Shown here: in pieces, positions 1-6,706 of the stretch
How positions within the stretch are numbered: the stretch's first letter is position 1
Layout: each line of letters starts with the position of its first letter
Origin: Lachnospiraceae bacterium
GTDB taxonomy: Bacteria; Bacillota; Clostridia; Lachnospirales; Lachnospiraceae
Reading direction: 5' to 3'
Length of the DNA stretch: 12,339 bases
Assembly (NCBI GenBank): GCA_009774585.1
Contig: VSOA01000090.1
Span: 1-12,339, forward strand
Position numbers and translations under genes: made by a program
Notes under the pieces: generated by a model
The model's database searches: none
The model's input: the letters and a program-made list of their open reading frames with translations, nothing else
Told to the model about the DNA's origin: nothing

Positions 1-69
1 CTGTGTGTCTATCCGTTCGTACAGAAGTATTTTGAGAAGGGTGTTATGATTGGTGCGGTAAAAGGTTAA
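1..69 (+). CDS. C-terminal end of a carbohydrate ABC transporter permease (partial)
   Basis: The reading frame is open from base 1 and ends at TAA 67-69, giving 22 residues that end in QKYFEKGVMIGAVKG. This tail is typical of CUT1-family sugar permeases of the LplC/MalG type, where the protein ends shortly after its last membrane helix with a K-G-V-M-x-G-x-V-K-G sequence. Such permeases are inner-membrane subunits that import oligosaccharides together with a binding protein and an ATPase. Position just before three cytoplasmic glycosidase genes supports a role in importing their substrate. The family call rests only on this short tail and the context; the rest of the gene lies outside the window. 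Confidence 0.75.
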   Translation: MCVYPFVQKYFEKGVMIGAVKG

Positions 70-92
70 TATGGTGTTTGGGTAAAAGGGGG

Positions 93-111
93 TGCCTGAA
101 AGAAGCAGGCA
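93..111 (+). other. Small intercistronic hairpin between permease and GH127 genes
   Basis: A 6-bp perfect stem (TGCCTG at 93-98 pairing with CAGGCA at 106-111) closes a 7-nt purine loop. It is followed by GAGTTTTA, which is too poor in T for a convincing intrinsic terminator. It may slow RNA decay or lower transcription into the glycosidase genes. Only the pairing is seen; any function is a guess. Confidence 0.3.
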
Positions 112-150
112 GAGTTTTAAGTAAAATCATAAAGAGAGGTTAATATAAAA

Positions 151-1950
151 ATGGAAAAATTGAAAAATTTTGAATATCAGCATGTGGAGCTTATGGACAG
201 TCATTGGAAAACACAGCGCACGGAGCTGATTGAAACGTATCTTAAGATTGAAAACGATGACCTGCTTCATTATTTCAGGCAGTTAGCCGATATTCCGGAT
301 GACAGCGACGGGCTGGTCGGCTGGTATGGCAACAATGCTTCCACGTTTGGTCAGAAGCTGGGAGCGTTCGCCAAACTGTATCTGGTGACAAAGGATGAGA
401 GAGTGAGGAAGAAAGCTTATGCGCTTGCGGACGGCTGGGGCGAATGCGCCGCCGCGTCCGATAAGGTCATAGACGTCAACGGTACCTATGTATATGATAA
501 GTTGATGGGTGGGTTTCTGGATATGATAGAGTATCTGGACTATGAACCGGCGCGTGGGTATATCCTGCGTCTGACGCAGAGTGCGGCAAAGCGTTTTCAC
601 CGGGAAGTCGGGCGGGACGGCTTACAGACGATGGGAGAAGATATGATTGAGTGGTATACGCTCCCAGAACAGCTCTACCGGGCATGGATGCTGACGGGGG
701 AGGAGCTTTATCTTACCTTTGCGAAAGAGTGGGATTATCCCTATTTCTGGGAAAAACTGAACAATCATGATTTCACGGTGGGTCCGCGTCACGCTTACAG
801 CCATATCAACAGTCTTTCGAGCGCAGCCAGCGCTTATCTGGTGACAAAAGAGGAGCGTTATCTGTCCGCCATGAAGATTGCCTATGACGAAGTGCTTTCG
901 CATCATACGTTTGCCACGGGCGGTTATGGTCCGGCGGAATGCCTTTTCCCGGATGAGGATGGCTATCTGGGCGATTCTTTGAAAGCGAACTGGGACGAGG
1001 ATAAATTACATGAGACCTATCGGAATTTCGGAGACTCCATCCGCGCCAGAGACGATAAGTGGGGAAGCTGCGAGGTGTCCTGCTGCAGTTGGGCGGTATT
1101 TAAGCTGTGCAACTATCTGCTGACGATAACGGGAGAGGCGAAATACGGTGACTGGGCGGAGAAGCTTCTCTATAACGGATGCGGCGGACAGCTGCCAGTG
1201 ACTGGAGAAGGAAAGATTATGTATTATGCCGACTATTTTATCAACGGCGGGTTCAAATCCGTGGAGGACGGCAGGATGCATCCTAACGGCTGTTCCTTTG
1301 AATGGCAGTGTTGCACGGGCACTTATCCGCAGGATGTGGCAGAGTATGCGAACATGCTTTATTATCGTGATGAGAGCGGATTGTATGTAAGCCAGTATCT
1401 TGCTTCGAGCGTGGAATTTGAGGCGGCAGGCGGGAAGTATGTGTTGGAAAATAGCAGCTTCTATCCCAAGGAAAAGACACTGCGGTTCCGGCTGCACGCA
1501 GACAAGGCGGGAGAATTTGCAATCCGGTTCCGCGTGCCGTCGTGGGCATGTGGGGAAAATAACGTACGGATAAATGGTGTGCTTATCAAGGCGGCTGCAG
1601 TGCCGGATACATGGCTTACCTTAGAGCGGGAATGGAAGGACGGAGACGAGGTTGAGATTCAATATGAGTTTGTTCTGCGTTTCCAGCCGGTCGATCGCTA
1701 TGCGCCGCAGATTGCCGCGCTGGTATACGGTCCAATCGTGCTTGTATGTGATAAGATGACGCTGTTTTCCGGTGATGTGAAGCATCCGGAAGAGTGGATC
1801 CATCCAGTGCAGAAGGACGGATATTCGTTTGCATTCCGCACGGAACCGGGACATGTACAGCCGTACGGACATCTGACAAGAGAATTCTATCCTTATTATG
1901 AGGTGCCGCAGATGGAGTGGTATTACATGTATAACAGGATTTTAGAATAG
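151..1950 (+). CDS. GH127-family (DUF1680) beta-L-arabinofuranosidase-like glycosidase
   Basis: A 599-residue protein with the layout of GH127: an N-terminal (alpha/alpha)6 barrel (about residues 10-410) followed by beta-sandwich modules (about 415-599). Characterised GH127 enzymes release terminal beta-L-arabinofuranose using a Zn-bound cysteine nucleophile. The cysteine pair C387-C388 in WQCCTGTYPQ matches the nucleophile/metal-ligand pair of HypBA1 (Cys417-Cys418). E308 lies 79 residues before C387, the same distance as HypBA1 Glu338 to Cys417. The usual E-x-C metal motif is altered here: the local sequence is C307-E-V-S-C-C312. TGGYGPAE around E263 resembles the active-site loop that holds the general acid, but that assignment is unsure. 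No signal peptide, so cytoplasmic. The ribosome site AGAGAGG (133-139) is 11 nt from the ATG, a rather long spacing. It is the first of three co-directional glycosidases behind a sugar permease. The family is secure; the exact substrate is not. Confidence 0.85.
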   Translation: MEKLKNFEYQHVELMDSHWKTQRTELIETYLKIENDDLLHYFRQLADIPDDSDGLVGWYGNNASTFGQKLGAFAKLYLVTKDERVRKKAYALADGWGECAAASDKVIDVNGTYVYDKLMGGFLDMIEYLDYEPARGYILRLTQSAAKRFHREVGRDGLQTMGEDMIEWYTLPEQLYRAWMLTGEELYLTFAKEWDYPYFWEKLNNHDFTVGPRHAYSHINSLSSAASAYLVTKEERYLSAMKIAYDEVLSHHTFATGGYGPAECLFPDEDGYLGDSLKANWDEDKLHETYRNFGDSIRARDDKWGSCEVSCCSWAVFKLCNYLLTITGEAKYGDWAEKLLYNGCGGQLPVTGEGKIMYYADYFINGGFKSVEDGRMHPNGCSFEWQCCTGTYPQDVAEYANMLYYRDESGLYVSQYLASSVEFEAAGGKYVLENSSFYPKEKTLRFRLHADKAGEFAIRFRVPSWACGENNVRINGVLIKAAAVPDTWLTLEREWKDGDEVEIQYEFVLRFQPVDRYAPQIAALVYGPIVLVCDKMTLFSGDVKHPEEWIHPVQKDGYSFAFRTEPGHVQPYGHLTREFYPYYEVPQMEWYYMYNRILE

Positions 1951-2024
1951 GTGTAGCAATTCATACGAAAATGATGTAAATTTGAATCATGGAGTTAAGC
2001 AAAAAATAACTGGAGGGAAGGAAT

Positions 2025-4094
2025 ATGCTACATTTTTTTGAAGAAAAAGACGGAAGCCTGATTTTCAGGGAAAACGGTGAGACCGTGATGGTGACGCCTT
2101 GGGGCGCTGACAGCTTCCGCGTCCGGGCGGCTTTTCTCGGAGAGATTGAGGAGGGCAGTATTGCGCTTCTTGACCCGCAGGGTGCGGAGGCGGAAACGCA
2201 GACGGCAGAGGGAAAGAACGCGGCAGAACAGAACAATACCGGAGAGACAGAACAGGATGTGAAGATTGAGATTCACGAGCTGGATGCTTCCATTACAAAT
2301 GGTAAGATACAAGCGCTTCTTACGGTCAATACATGGGGCAATGCTTTACAGATTACCTTCCTTAACCAGAAGGGCGAGGTGCTTTTGCAGGAGATTCCGA
2401 ACGGCGGTGCTTTACAGAAGAAGGCAAGACATTTTAAGCCCCTGTCGGGAGGCGGTTATCGTTTGAAAGCAAGCTTTGTCTCAAATACGGAAGAAAAGAT
2501 ATACGGTATGGGACAATACCAGCAGGAGACTTTTGACTTAAAAGGCTGTAATCTGGAGCTTGCCCACAGAAATTCGCAGGCTAGTGTACCGTTCTACCTT
2601 TCCAGCTTAGGATATGGTTTTCTATGGCACAATGCGGCGGTAGGGGAAGTGCATTTCGGCAGTAATACGACGGAGTGGATAGCGGAGGATACGAATCAGC
2701 TCGATTATTGGATTACTGCGGGAGATACGCCGGCGCAGATTGAGGAAGCGTACACGGCGGTGACGGGAAGAGCGCCGATGATGCCGGAGTACGGGTTAGG
2801 TTTCTGGCAGTGTAAACTTCGCTATTACAATCAGGAACAGGTATTGCAGATTGCCCGCGAGTATAAGAAAAGAGAGATTCCGGTAGATGTGCTTGTCATT
2901 GACTATTATCATTGGCCCAGATGCGGCGACTGGCGCTTTGACGAAGAGTATTTCCCGCATCCGGAGGAAATGATTCGCGAAATTCAGGAGATGGGAATCA
3001 AAGTGATGGTGTCAATCTGGCCGCAGGTGGACTGGCGCAGTGAGAATTATACGGAAATGAAACAGCAGGGATTACTGGTGAAGAGCAATTCCGGCATCGA
3101 TGTACAGATGATTTTCCACGGCAACAATGTGTTTATGGATGCCACCAATCCGCGCACACGGGAATATGTATGGGAAAAGTGCCGTCAGAATTACGCGGAT
3201 ATGGGTATCCGTACTTTCTGGCTGGATGAGGCGGAGCCGGAGTTTACGACCTACGATTATGCGGATTACCGCTTCCATGCCGGTCCGGTGGCACAAATCG
3301 GTAATATCTATCCGAGAGAGTATGCGCGTCTGTTCTATGAAGGACAGAAAGCGTGCGGGCAGGAGGATATCGTCAATCTGATTCGCTGTGCATGGGTAGG
3401 AAGCCAGCGGTACGGTGCGCTTGTCTGGTCCGGAGATATTATGTCAACCTATGAAGATTTCCGCAAGCAGATTTGCGCAGGCATTCATATGGGACTGTGC
3501 GGCATTCCGTGGTGGACGACGGATATCGGCGGCTTCCACGGCGGCAACATTCACGACGAAGGCTTTAAGGAGCTGCTGATTCGCTGGTTCCAGTTCGGTA
3601 CATTCTGTCCCGTAATGCGAATACACGGATGCCGTCTGCCGGGAGAGGAGATTGTCAATCAGGCAGGGGAAGTGCGAGAGTGGACCGGTGCTGAGAATGA
3701 AGTGTGGAGTTACGGGGAAGAGAATTATGAGATTATGGTGAAATTTATCCGTATCCGTGAGTTGATGCGGGATTATACAAGAAGTATCATGAAAGAAGCC
3801 CATGAGACAGGTGCGCCGGTGATGCGCGCGCTTTTCTATGAGTTTCCCGATGATGAGGTATGCTGGGATATCAAGGATTCCTATATGTTTGGTCCTGATA
3901 TTCTGGTTGCGCCTATCTGTCATGCAAAGGCAGCAGGCCGTAACGTATACCTTCCGGCGGGAACTAACTTTATTCATGCCGGCAGCGGCGAGCAGTATAC
4001 CGGAGGACAGTGGTATGAAGTTGAGGCGGATATCCGCACATTGCCGGTCTTTTTGAGAGAAGGCAGGCAGGAATATCTGGTCGGGGAGATTTAA
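2025..4094 (+). CDS. GH31 alpha-xylosidase-like glycoside hydrolase
   Basis: A 689-residue GH31 enzyme: an N-terminal beta-sandwich (about 1-245), a (beta/alpha)8 barrel beginning near MPEYGLGFWQ (253-262), and a short C-terminal beta domain. Family landmarks are visible: D293 in VIDYYHW, the nucleophile D401 in FWLDEAEPE, the general acid/base D471 in WSGDI, and R532-x-H534-G in the substrate pocket. GFWQCKLRYYNQEQV and the following W-R-F-D segment resemble bacterial alpha-xylosidases more than alpha-glucosidases, so removal of alpha-xylose, for example from xyloglucan oligosaccharides, is the best guess; alpha-glucosidase or alpha-galactosidase activity remains possible. There is no signal peptide. 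GGAGGG (2012-2017) followed by AAGGA supports the ATG. Residues 53-78 form an unusual Ala/Glu/Gln/Asn-rich hydrophilic insert in the N-terminal domain. It lies 74 bp after the GH127 gene and 82 bp before the GH27 gene, probably in one operon. Confidence 0.88.
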   Translation: MLHFFEEKDGSLIFRENGETVMVTPWGADSFRVRAAFLGEIEEGSIALLDPQGAEAETQTAEGKNAAEQNNTGETEQDVKIEIHELDASITNGKIQALLTVNTWGNALQITFLNQKGEVLLQEIPNGGALQKKARHFKPLSGGGYRLKASFVSNTEEKIYGMGQYQQETFDLKGCNLELAHRNSQASVPFYLSSLGYGFLWHNAAVGEVHFGSNTTEWIAEDTNQLDYWITAGDTPAQIEEAYTAVTGRAPMMPEYGLGFWQCKLRYYNQEQVLQIAREYKKREIPVDVLVIDYYHWPRCGDWRFDEEYFPHPEEMIREIQEMGIKVMVSIWPQVDWRSENYTEMKQQGLLVKSNSGIDVQMIFHGNNVFMDATNPRTREYVWEKCRQNYADMGIRTFWLDEAEPEFTTYDYADYRFHAGPVAQIGNIYPREYARLFYEGQKACGQEDIVNLIRCAWVGSQRYGALVWSGDIMSTYEDFRKQICAGIHMGLCGIPWWTTDIGGFHGGNIHDEGFKELLIRWFQFGTFCPVMRIHGCRLPGEEIVNQAGEVREWTGAENEVWSYGEENYEIMVKFIRIRELMRDYTRSIMKEAHETGAPVMRALFYEFPDDEVCWDIKDSYMFGPDILVAPICHAKAAGRNVYLPAGTNFIHAGSGEQYTGGQWYEVEADIRTLPVFLREGRQEYLVGEI

Positions 4095-4176
4095 AAATTG
4101 GTATAAGGAAAGCGGCATAAAGAATTTGATTGACGGGTAAGAGACCGGGACGATAAGGTTTAGATGGGAGATTACA

Positions 4177-5514
4177 ATGAACAAGAACAATTTTGCAGTA
4201 ACACCGCCTATGGGCTGGAACAGTTATGATTATTATGATACGACGGTAAATGAGGAACAGGTGAAAGCGAATGCCGATTATATGGCGGTGCATTTGAAAG
4301 ACTACGGATGGGAGTATGTGGTGGTTGACATTGAATGGTACAGCAATGATGCAGGCACGCTCAGAGAGCAGTATCAGTATATACCGTTCGGGGATATCGA
4401 GATGGACGAGTATGGAAGATTGCAGCCAAGCCCTGTAAGATTTCCGTCTTCGGCAGGCGGGAAAGGTTTTGCGCCGCTGGCGGAGTATGTGCATAGTCTG
4501 GGATTAAAATTCGGCATTCATATCATGCGCGGCATTCCGCGCAGGGCGGCGGAGCAGCATTGTCCGGTGATTGGTGCGGATAAGACGGCGGACATGATTG
4601 CAGATCCTTCCTCCATCTGTCCTTGGAATCCGGATATGTACGGTGTGCGGAACACGGAGGACGGGCAGGCATATTACGATTCTCTGCTTGCAATGTACGC
4701 ACAATGGGGCGTTGATTTCATTAAGTGTGACGATATCTGTGACAGCAGATTATACCAAGATGAAGCTTTCCTTGGCTGGGAGGAGACGAGAATGCTCCAC
4801 CGCGCCATCGGGAAATGCGGCAGAGAGATAGTCTTAAGCCTTTCGCCCGGTCCCGCGCATATCGACAGGGCATGGGAATATTGTAAATATGCCAATATGT
4901 GGCGGATTACCGATGACTTCTGGGACAATTGGAGTCTGCTCAAGGCGATGTTTGTTCGCTGCGAGTTATGGCAGGATCATGTGCGCGCGGGGTGCTTTCC
5001 GGATTGTGACATGCTTCCTCTCGGTAAATTGGGCAAAGGCTTCGGCAGTGAAAGGGAAACCGGATTTACGAAGGAAGAGCAGAAGACCATGATGACACTC
5101 TGGTGCATGTTCCGTTCGCCGCTTATGATTGGTGCGGAACTGACAATGTTAGATGACTGGACGTTATCGCTTCTGACAAACCGTGAAGTGCTTGAGATGA
5201 TGCAGGAGACATGCAAGGGAATGCAGATTACAAGGACGGACGATTATGCCGTCTGGAAGAATATAGATGAGGATTCCGGCAGGTTGTGTGTTGCACTGTT
5301 TAATCTGAGTGATGAGGATAAGAGTTTGTCAGTCGGGCTTGCGGAGTTAGAAGAGGTGACGGCAGTAGAGGCAGCGGCATCGGAAGAAAACGCTGTTGCG
5401 GAACAAGAACAGAAGCTATTCGAACTGTGGGAGAAGAAGGAGGGTCTAACAGTTTCAGGCAGGATTGAGGCGGCGGTTCCGGCACATGGTGTGAAAGTAT
5501 ACCGGGTCGGTTGA
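4177..5514 (+). CDS. GH27-family alpha-galactosidase or beta-L-arabinopyranosidase
   Basis: A 445-residue GH27 enzyme: a (beta/alpha)8 barrel from PPMGWNSYDYYD (10-21) to about residue 350, then a C-terminal antiparallel beta domain ending in PAHGVKVYRVG. The nucleophile is D185 in VDFIKCDD, and the acid/base is most likely D247 in WRITDDFWD (aligning with human alpha-galactosidase A D231). The sugar-binding DDCW motif of classic alpha-galactosidases reads D51-I52-E53-W54 here, as I recall from many gut-bacterial GH27 proteins, so alpha-galactose may not be the only or the main substrate; GH27 also contains beta-L-arabinopyranosidases. An Ala/Glu-rich insert (about 396-413) interrupts the C-terminal beta domain. 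No signal peptide. GGGAG (4166-4170), 6 nt before the ATG, supports the start. It is the last gene of the glycosidase run and meets the AraC-type gene tail to tail 52 bp later; no convincing terminator was seen in that gap. Confidence 0.88.
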   Translation: MNKNNFAVTPPMGWNSYDYYDTTVNEEQVKANADYMAVHLKDYGWEYVVVDIEWYSNDAGTLREQYQYIPFGDIEMDEYGRLQPSPVRFPSSAGGKGFAPLAEYVHSLGLKFGIHIMRGIPRRAAEQHCPVIGADKTADMIADPSSICPWNPDMYGVRNTEDGQAYYDSLLAMYAQWGVDFIKCDDICDSRLYQDEAFLGWEETRMLHRAIGKCGREIVLSLSPGPAHIDRAWEYCKYANMWRITDDFWDNWSLLKAMFVRCELWQDHVRAGCFPDCDMLPLGKLGKGFGSERETGFTKEEQKTMMTLWCMFRSPLMIGAELTMLDDWTLSLLTNREVLEMMQETCKGMQITRTDDYAVWKNIDEDSGRLCVALFNLSDEDKSLSVGLAELEEVTAVEAAASEENAVAEQEQKLFELWEKKEGLTVSGRIEAAVPAHGVKVYRVG

Positions 5515-5566
5515 ATGTATCAGTTTTATTCGTAACGGTATAATAAGCCGGTAAGTTCTTCAATAT

Positions 5567-6489
5567 TTAATAGATTGTATAAGAGGCGCGGTACTCGCTT
5601 GGGGTACAGCCCTTTTTTTGCTTAAAAATACGGTTAAAACTGGAAATGCTGGCAAAACCCGACTGCAGAGCTATTTCTGTGACAGACAGACCGGGTTGCG
5701 TGAGAAGTTCTTCGGCAGCCTTGATTCGCCGGAAAATCAGATACTCATAATAAGTATAGTTCGTGTACTGCTTAAAAGGCGCGAAAAATGATATTTAGAA
5801 AAACCACTGTAAGCGGCTATCGTTTCTAATGACAAATTTTGGGTATAATGCTCGTCAATGTATGAAATAACATTCTTAAATCTCTGAATATATTCTTTCT
5901 GTTTACCGATTCGCGTATTGGTAAACAGAACCGTATCATGAAGCAGTTCCCGACCCACGACAACGAGGAGCTTGGTCAGGTATGAATATATGGAAAGTTC
6001 ACGAAAATCGGAGAAACCGAAATATTCATCCCGCATTTGCAGCAATAACTGTCGAACCGTATTGTAAATGTGCGGGTGGGAAAATTTGGTAATATACAAG
6101 CATGTAGTTATTAGCGACTGGAGCGCGTTATATTCGCTGATACGGGATATTACAGATATATCAAACTGAAAGATAAAACGGCTGCCGGCTGCAGGGGCAT
6201 ATAATGTATGCATTTCTCCGGCAGGTATAAAAAGGATTTCATCCGGCTGGATACGATAGTGTTGGCCGCATGCTTCAACATCGTAATAGTTTTCTACAGG
6301 CATAATGATTTCCAGAGCATTGTGCCAATGAGCGTCGAAATTATGTGTCTGTTCATTGAACCAGATGCGGACGGTAGAGTTTTTCTGATAATGAACAGTT
6401 TCGTAATTATCCTCAACAATGCGTCCGCTCCAATCGTCATCTTTAAGATAGAAGTCAAATTGATTCTTATGCAGCTGCTGTTCTGTCAT
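5567..6489 (-). pseudogene. AraC-family transcriptional regulator with cupin sensor domain, frameshifted
   Basis: Read on the minus strand from ATG 6487-6489, the start is set by AAGGAG (6495-6500) 5 nt upstream; an in-frame upstream GTG at 6538-6540 lacks such a site. The N-terminal part is a cupin-like sugar-sensing domain (HWH at residues 54-56, then a proline-rich strand pattern ending PAGEMHTL). The first helix-turn-helix is LETIAAYSGFSKYHFSR. The frame is then lost at TTTT on the coding strand (plus-strand AAAA 5774-5777) and would stop early at 5737. In the neighbouring frame the expected continuation follows: LFKQYTNYTYYEYLIFRRIK, then the second helix-turn-helix (VTEIALQSGFASISSFNRIF) and the family ending GCTPSEYR, with stop at 5567-5569. 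One missing base restores a 307-residue protein, the normal family length. As read, the product lacks the second DNA-binding helix pair. It lies between two glycan-use operons and would be a natural regulator of either. Confidence 0.85.
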
Positions 6490-6494
6490 ATAAA

Positions 6495-6500
6495 CTCCTT
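6495..6500 (-). promoter_or_regulatory. Ribosome binding site deciding the AraC-type start
   Basis: The minus strand reads AAGGAG, 5 nt before the ATG at 6487-6489. It selects this start (protein beginning MTEQQL) over the in-frame GTG 51 bp upstream. Confidence 0.75.
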
Positions 6501-6530
6501 TTTGCTTAGAGCATGTGTATACATACAACG

Positions 6531-6559
6531 AGTCTATCACAGAATAAAATGAAAGTAAA
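6531..6559 (-). promoter_or_regulatory. Candidate sigma-A promoter for the AraC-type gene
   Basis: On the minus strand, TTTACT (6554-6559) matches the -35 consensus at 4 of 6 bases and TAGACT (6531-6536) matches the -10 consensus at 4 of 6, with an ideal 17-bp spacer. This would give a leader of roughly 35 nt to the ATG. The weak hexamers suit a regulator expressed at a low level, but the match could be chance in AT-rich DNA. Confidence 0.3.
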
Positions 6560-6629
6560 TGTTCATGAGAAAGACAGAATTTTATAGTTGTATATAAGCA
6601 ATATTTGAGCGGTGCAAAGCAATAATTGA

Positions 6630-6659
6630 TTGGTAGATGAATGTGAAAGCGAATAGAAT
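6630..6659 (+). promoter_or_regulatory. Candidate promoter for the esterase-chemoreceptor-kinase operon
   Basis: TTGGTA (6630-6635, 4 of 6 to the -35 consensus) and TAGAAT (6654-6659, 5 of 6 to the -10 consensus) are 18 bp apart. Transcription would begin near 6666, leaving about 40 nt of leader that includes the GGAGGA ribosome site. A cre-like half site (6644-6657) overlaps the -10, where a bound repressor would block initiation. Confidence 0.3.
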
Positions 6660-6694
6660 AAATATGGTTATAAAGTACTATCTTGGTCTATAAT

Positions 6695-6700
6695 GGAGGA
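6695..6700 (+). promoter_or_regulatory. Ribosome binding site of the disrupted esterase gene
   Basis: GGAGGA lies 6 nt before ATG 6707, a near-ideal site and spacing. It shows that translation of the esterase was meant to begin at 6707. The ATG at 6940, where the long open frame could start, has no such site. Confidence 0.75.
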
Positions 6701-6706
6701 ACTGGC

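Larger units (their letters stand above)
6490..6706. promoter_or_regulatory. Divergent regulatory region between the AraC-type and esterase genes
   Basis: This is the only non-coding stretch over 100 bp in the window and must hold start signals for both directions. It is AT-rich. For the minus strand a plausible sigma-A pair is TTTACT (6554-6559) and TAGACT (6531-6536) with a 17-bp spacer. For the plus strand the best pair is TTGGTA (6630-6635) and TAGAAT (6654-6659) with an 18-bp spacer. TGTATACA (6516-6523) is a perfect 8-bp palindrome in the leader of the AraC-type gene. TGAAAGCG (6644-6651) looks like half of a catabolite-repression (cre) site. All are by-eye matches; no strong full-length operator is evident. 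Confidence 0.4.

Noticed and set aside
3444..4190. A 248-codon open frame on the minus strand
   Set aside because: It lies wholly opposite the GH31 gene with its catalytic motifs, shows no recognisable domain and has a composition expected of an antisense shadow.
5501..5566. An intrinsic terminator between the converging GH27 and AraC-type genes
   Set aside because: Only a 4-bp stem (5501-5511) inside the GH27 end is visible, with no following T-run on either strand.
6538..6540. GTG as an upstream start for the AraC-type gene
   Set aside because: It has no ribosome site, and the ATG at 6487-6489 has AAGGAG at an ideal distance.
6208..6552. A 114-codon plus-strand open frame
   Set aside because: It is antisense to the cupin domain of the AraC-type gene and shows no family signature.
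6689..6694. A perfect TATAAT just before the esterase ribosome site
   Set aside because: A start from this -10 would fall at about 6701, after the GGAGGA site at 6695-6700, so the message would lack its ribosome site. No good -35 hexamer lies 16-18 bp upstream.
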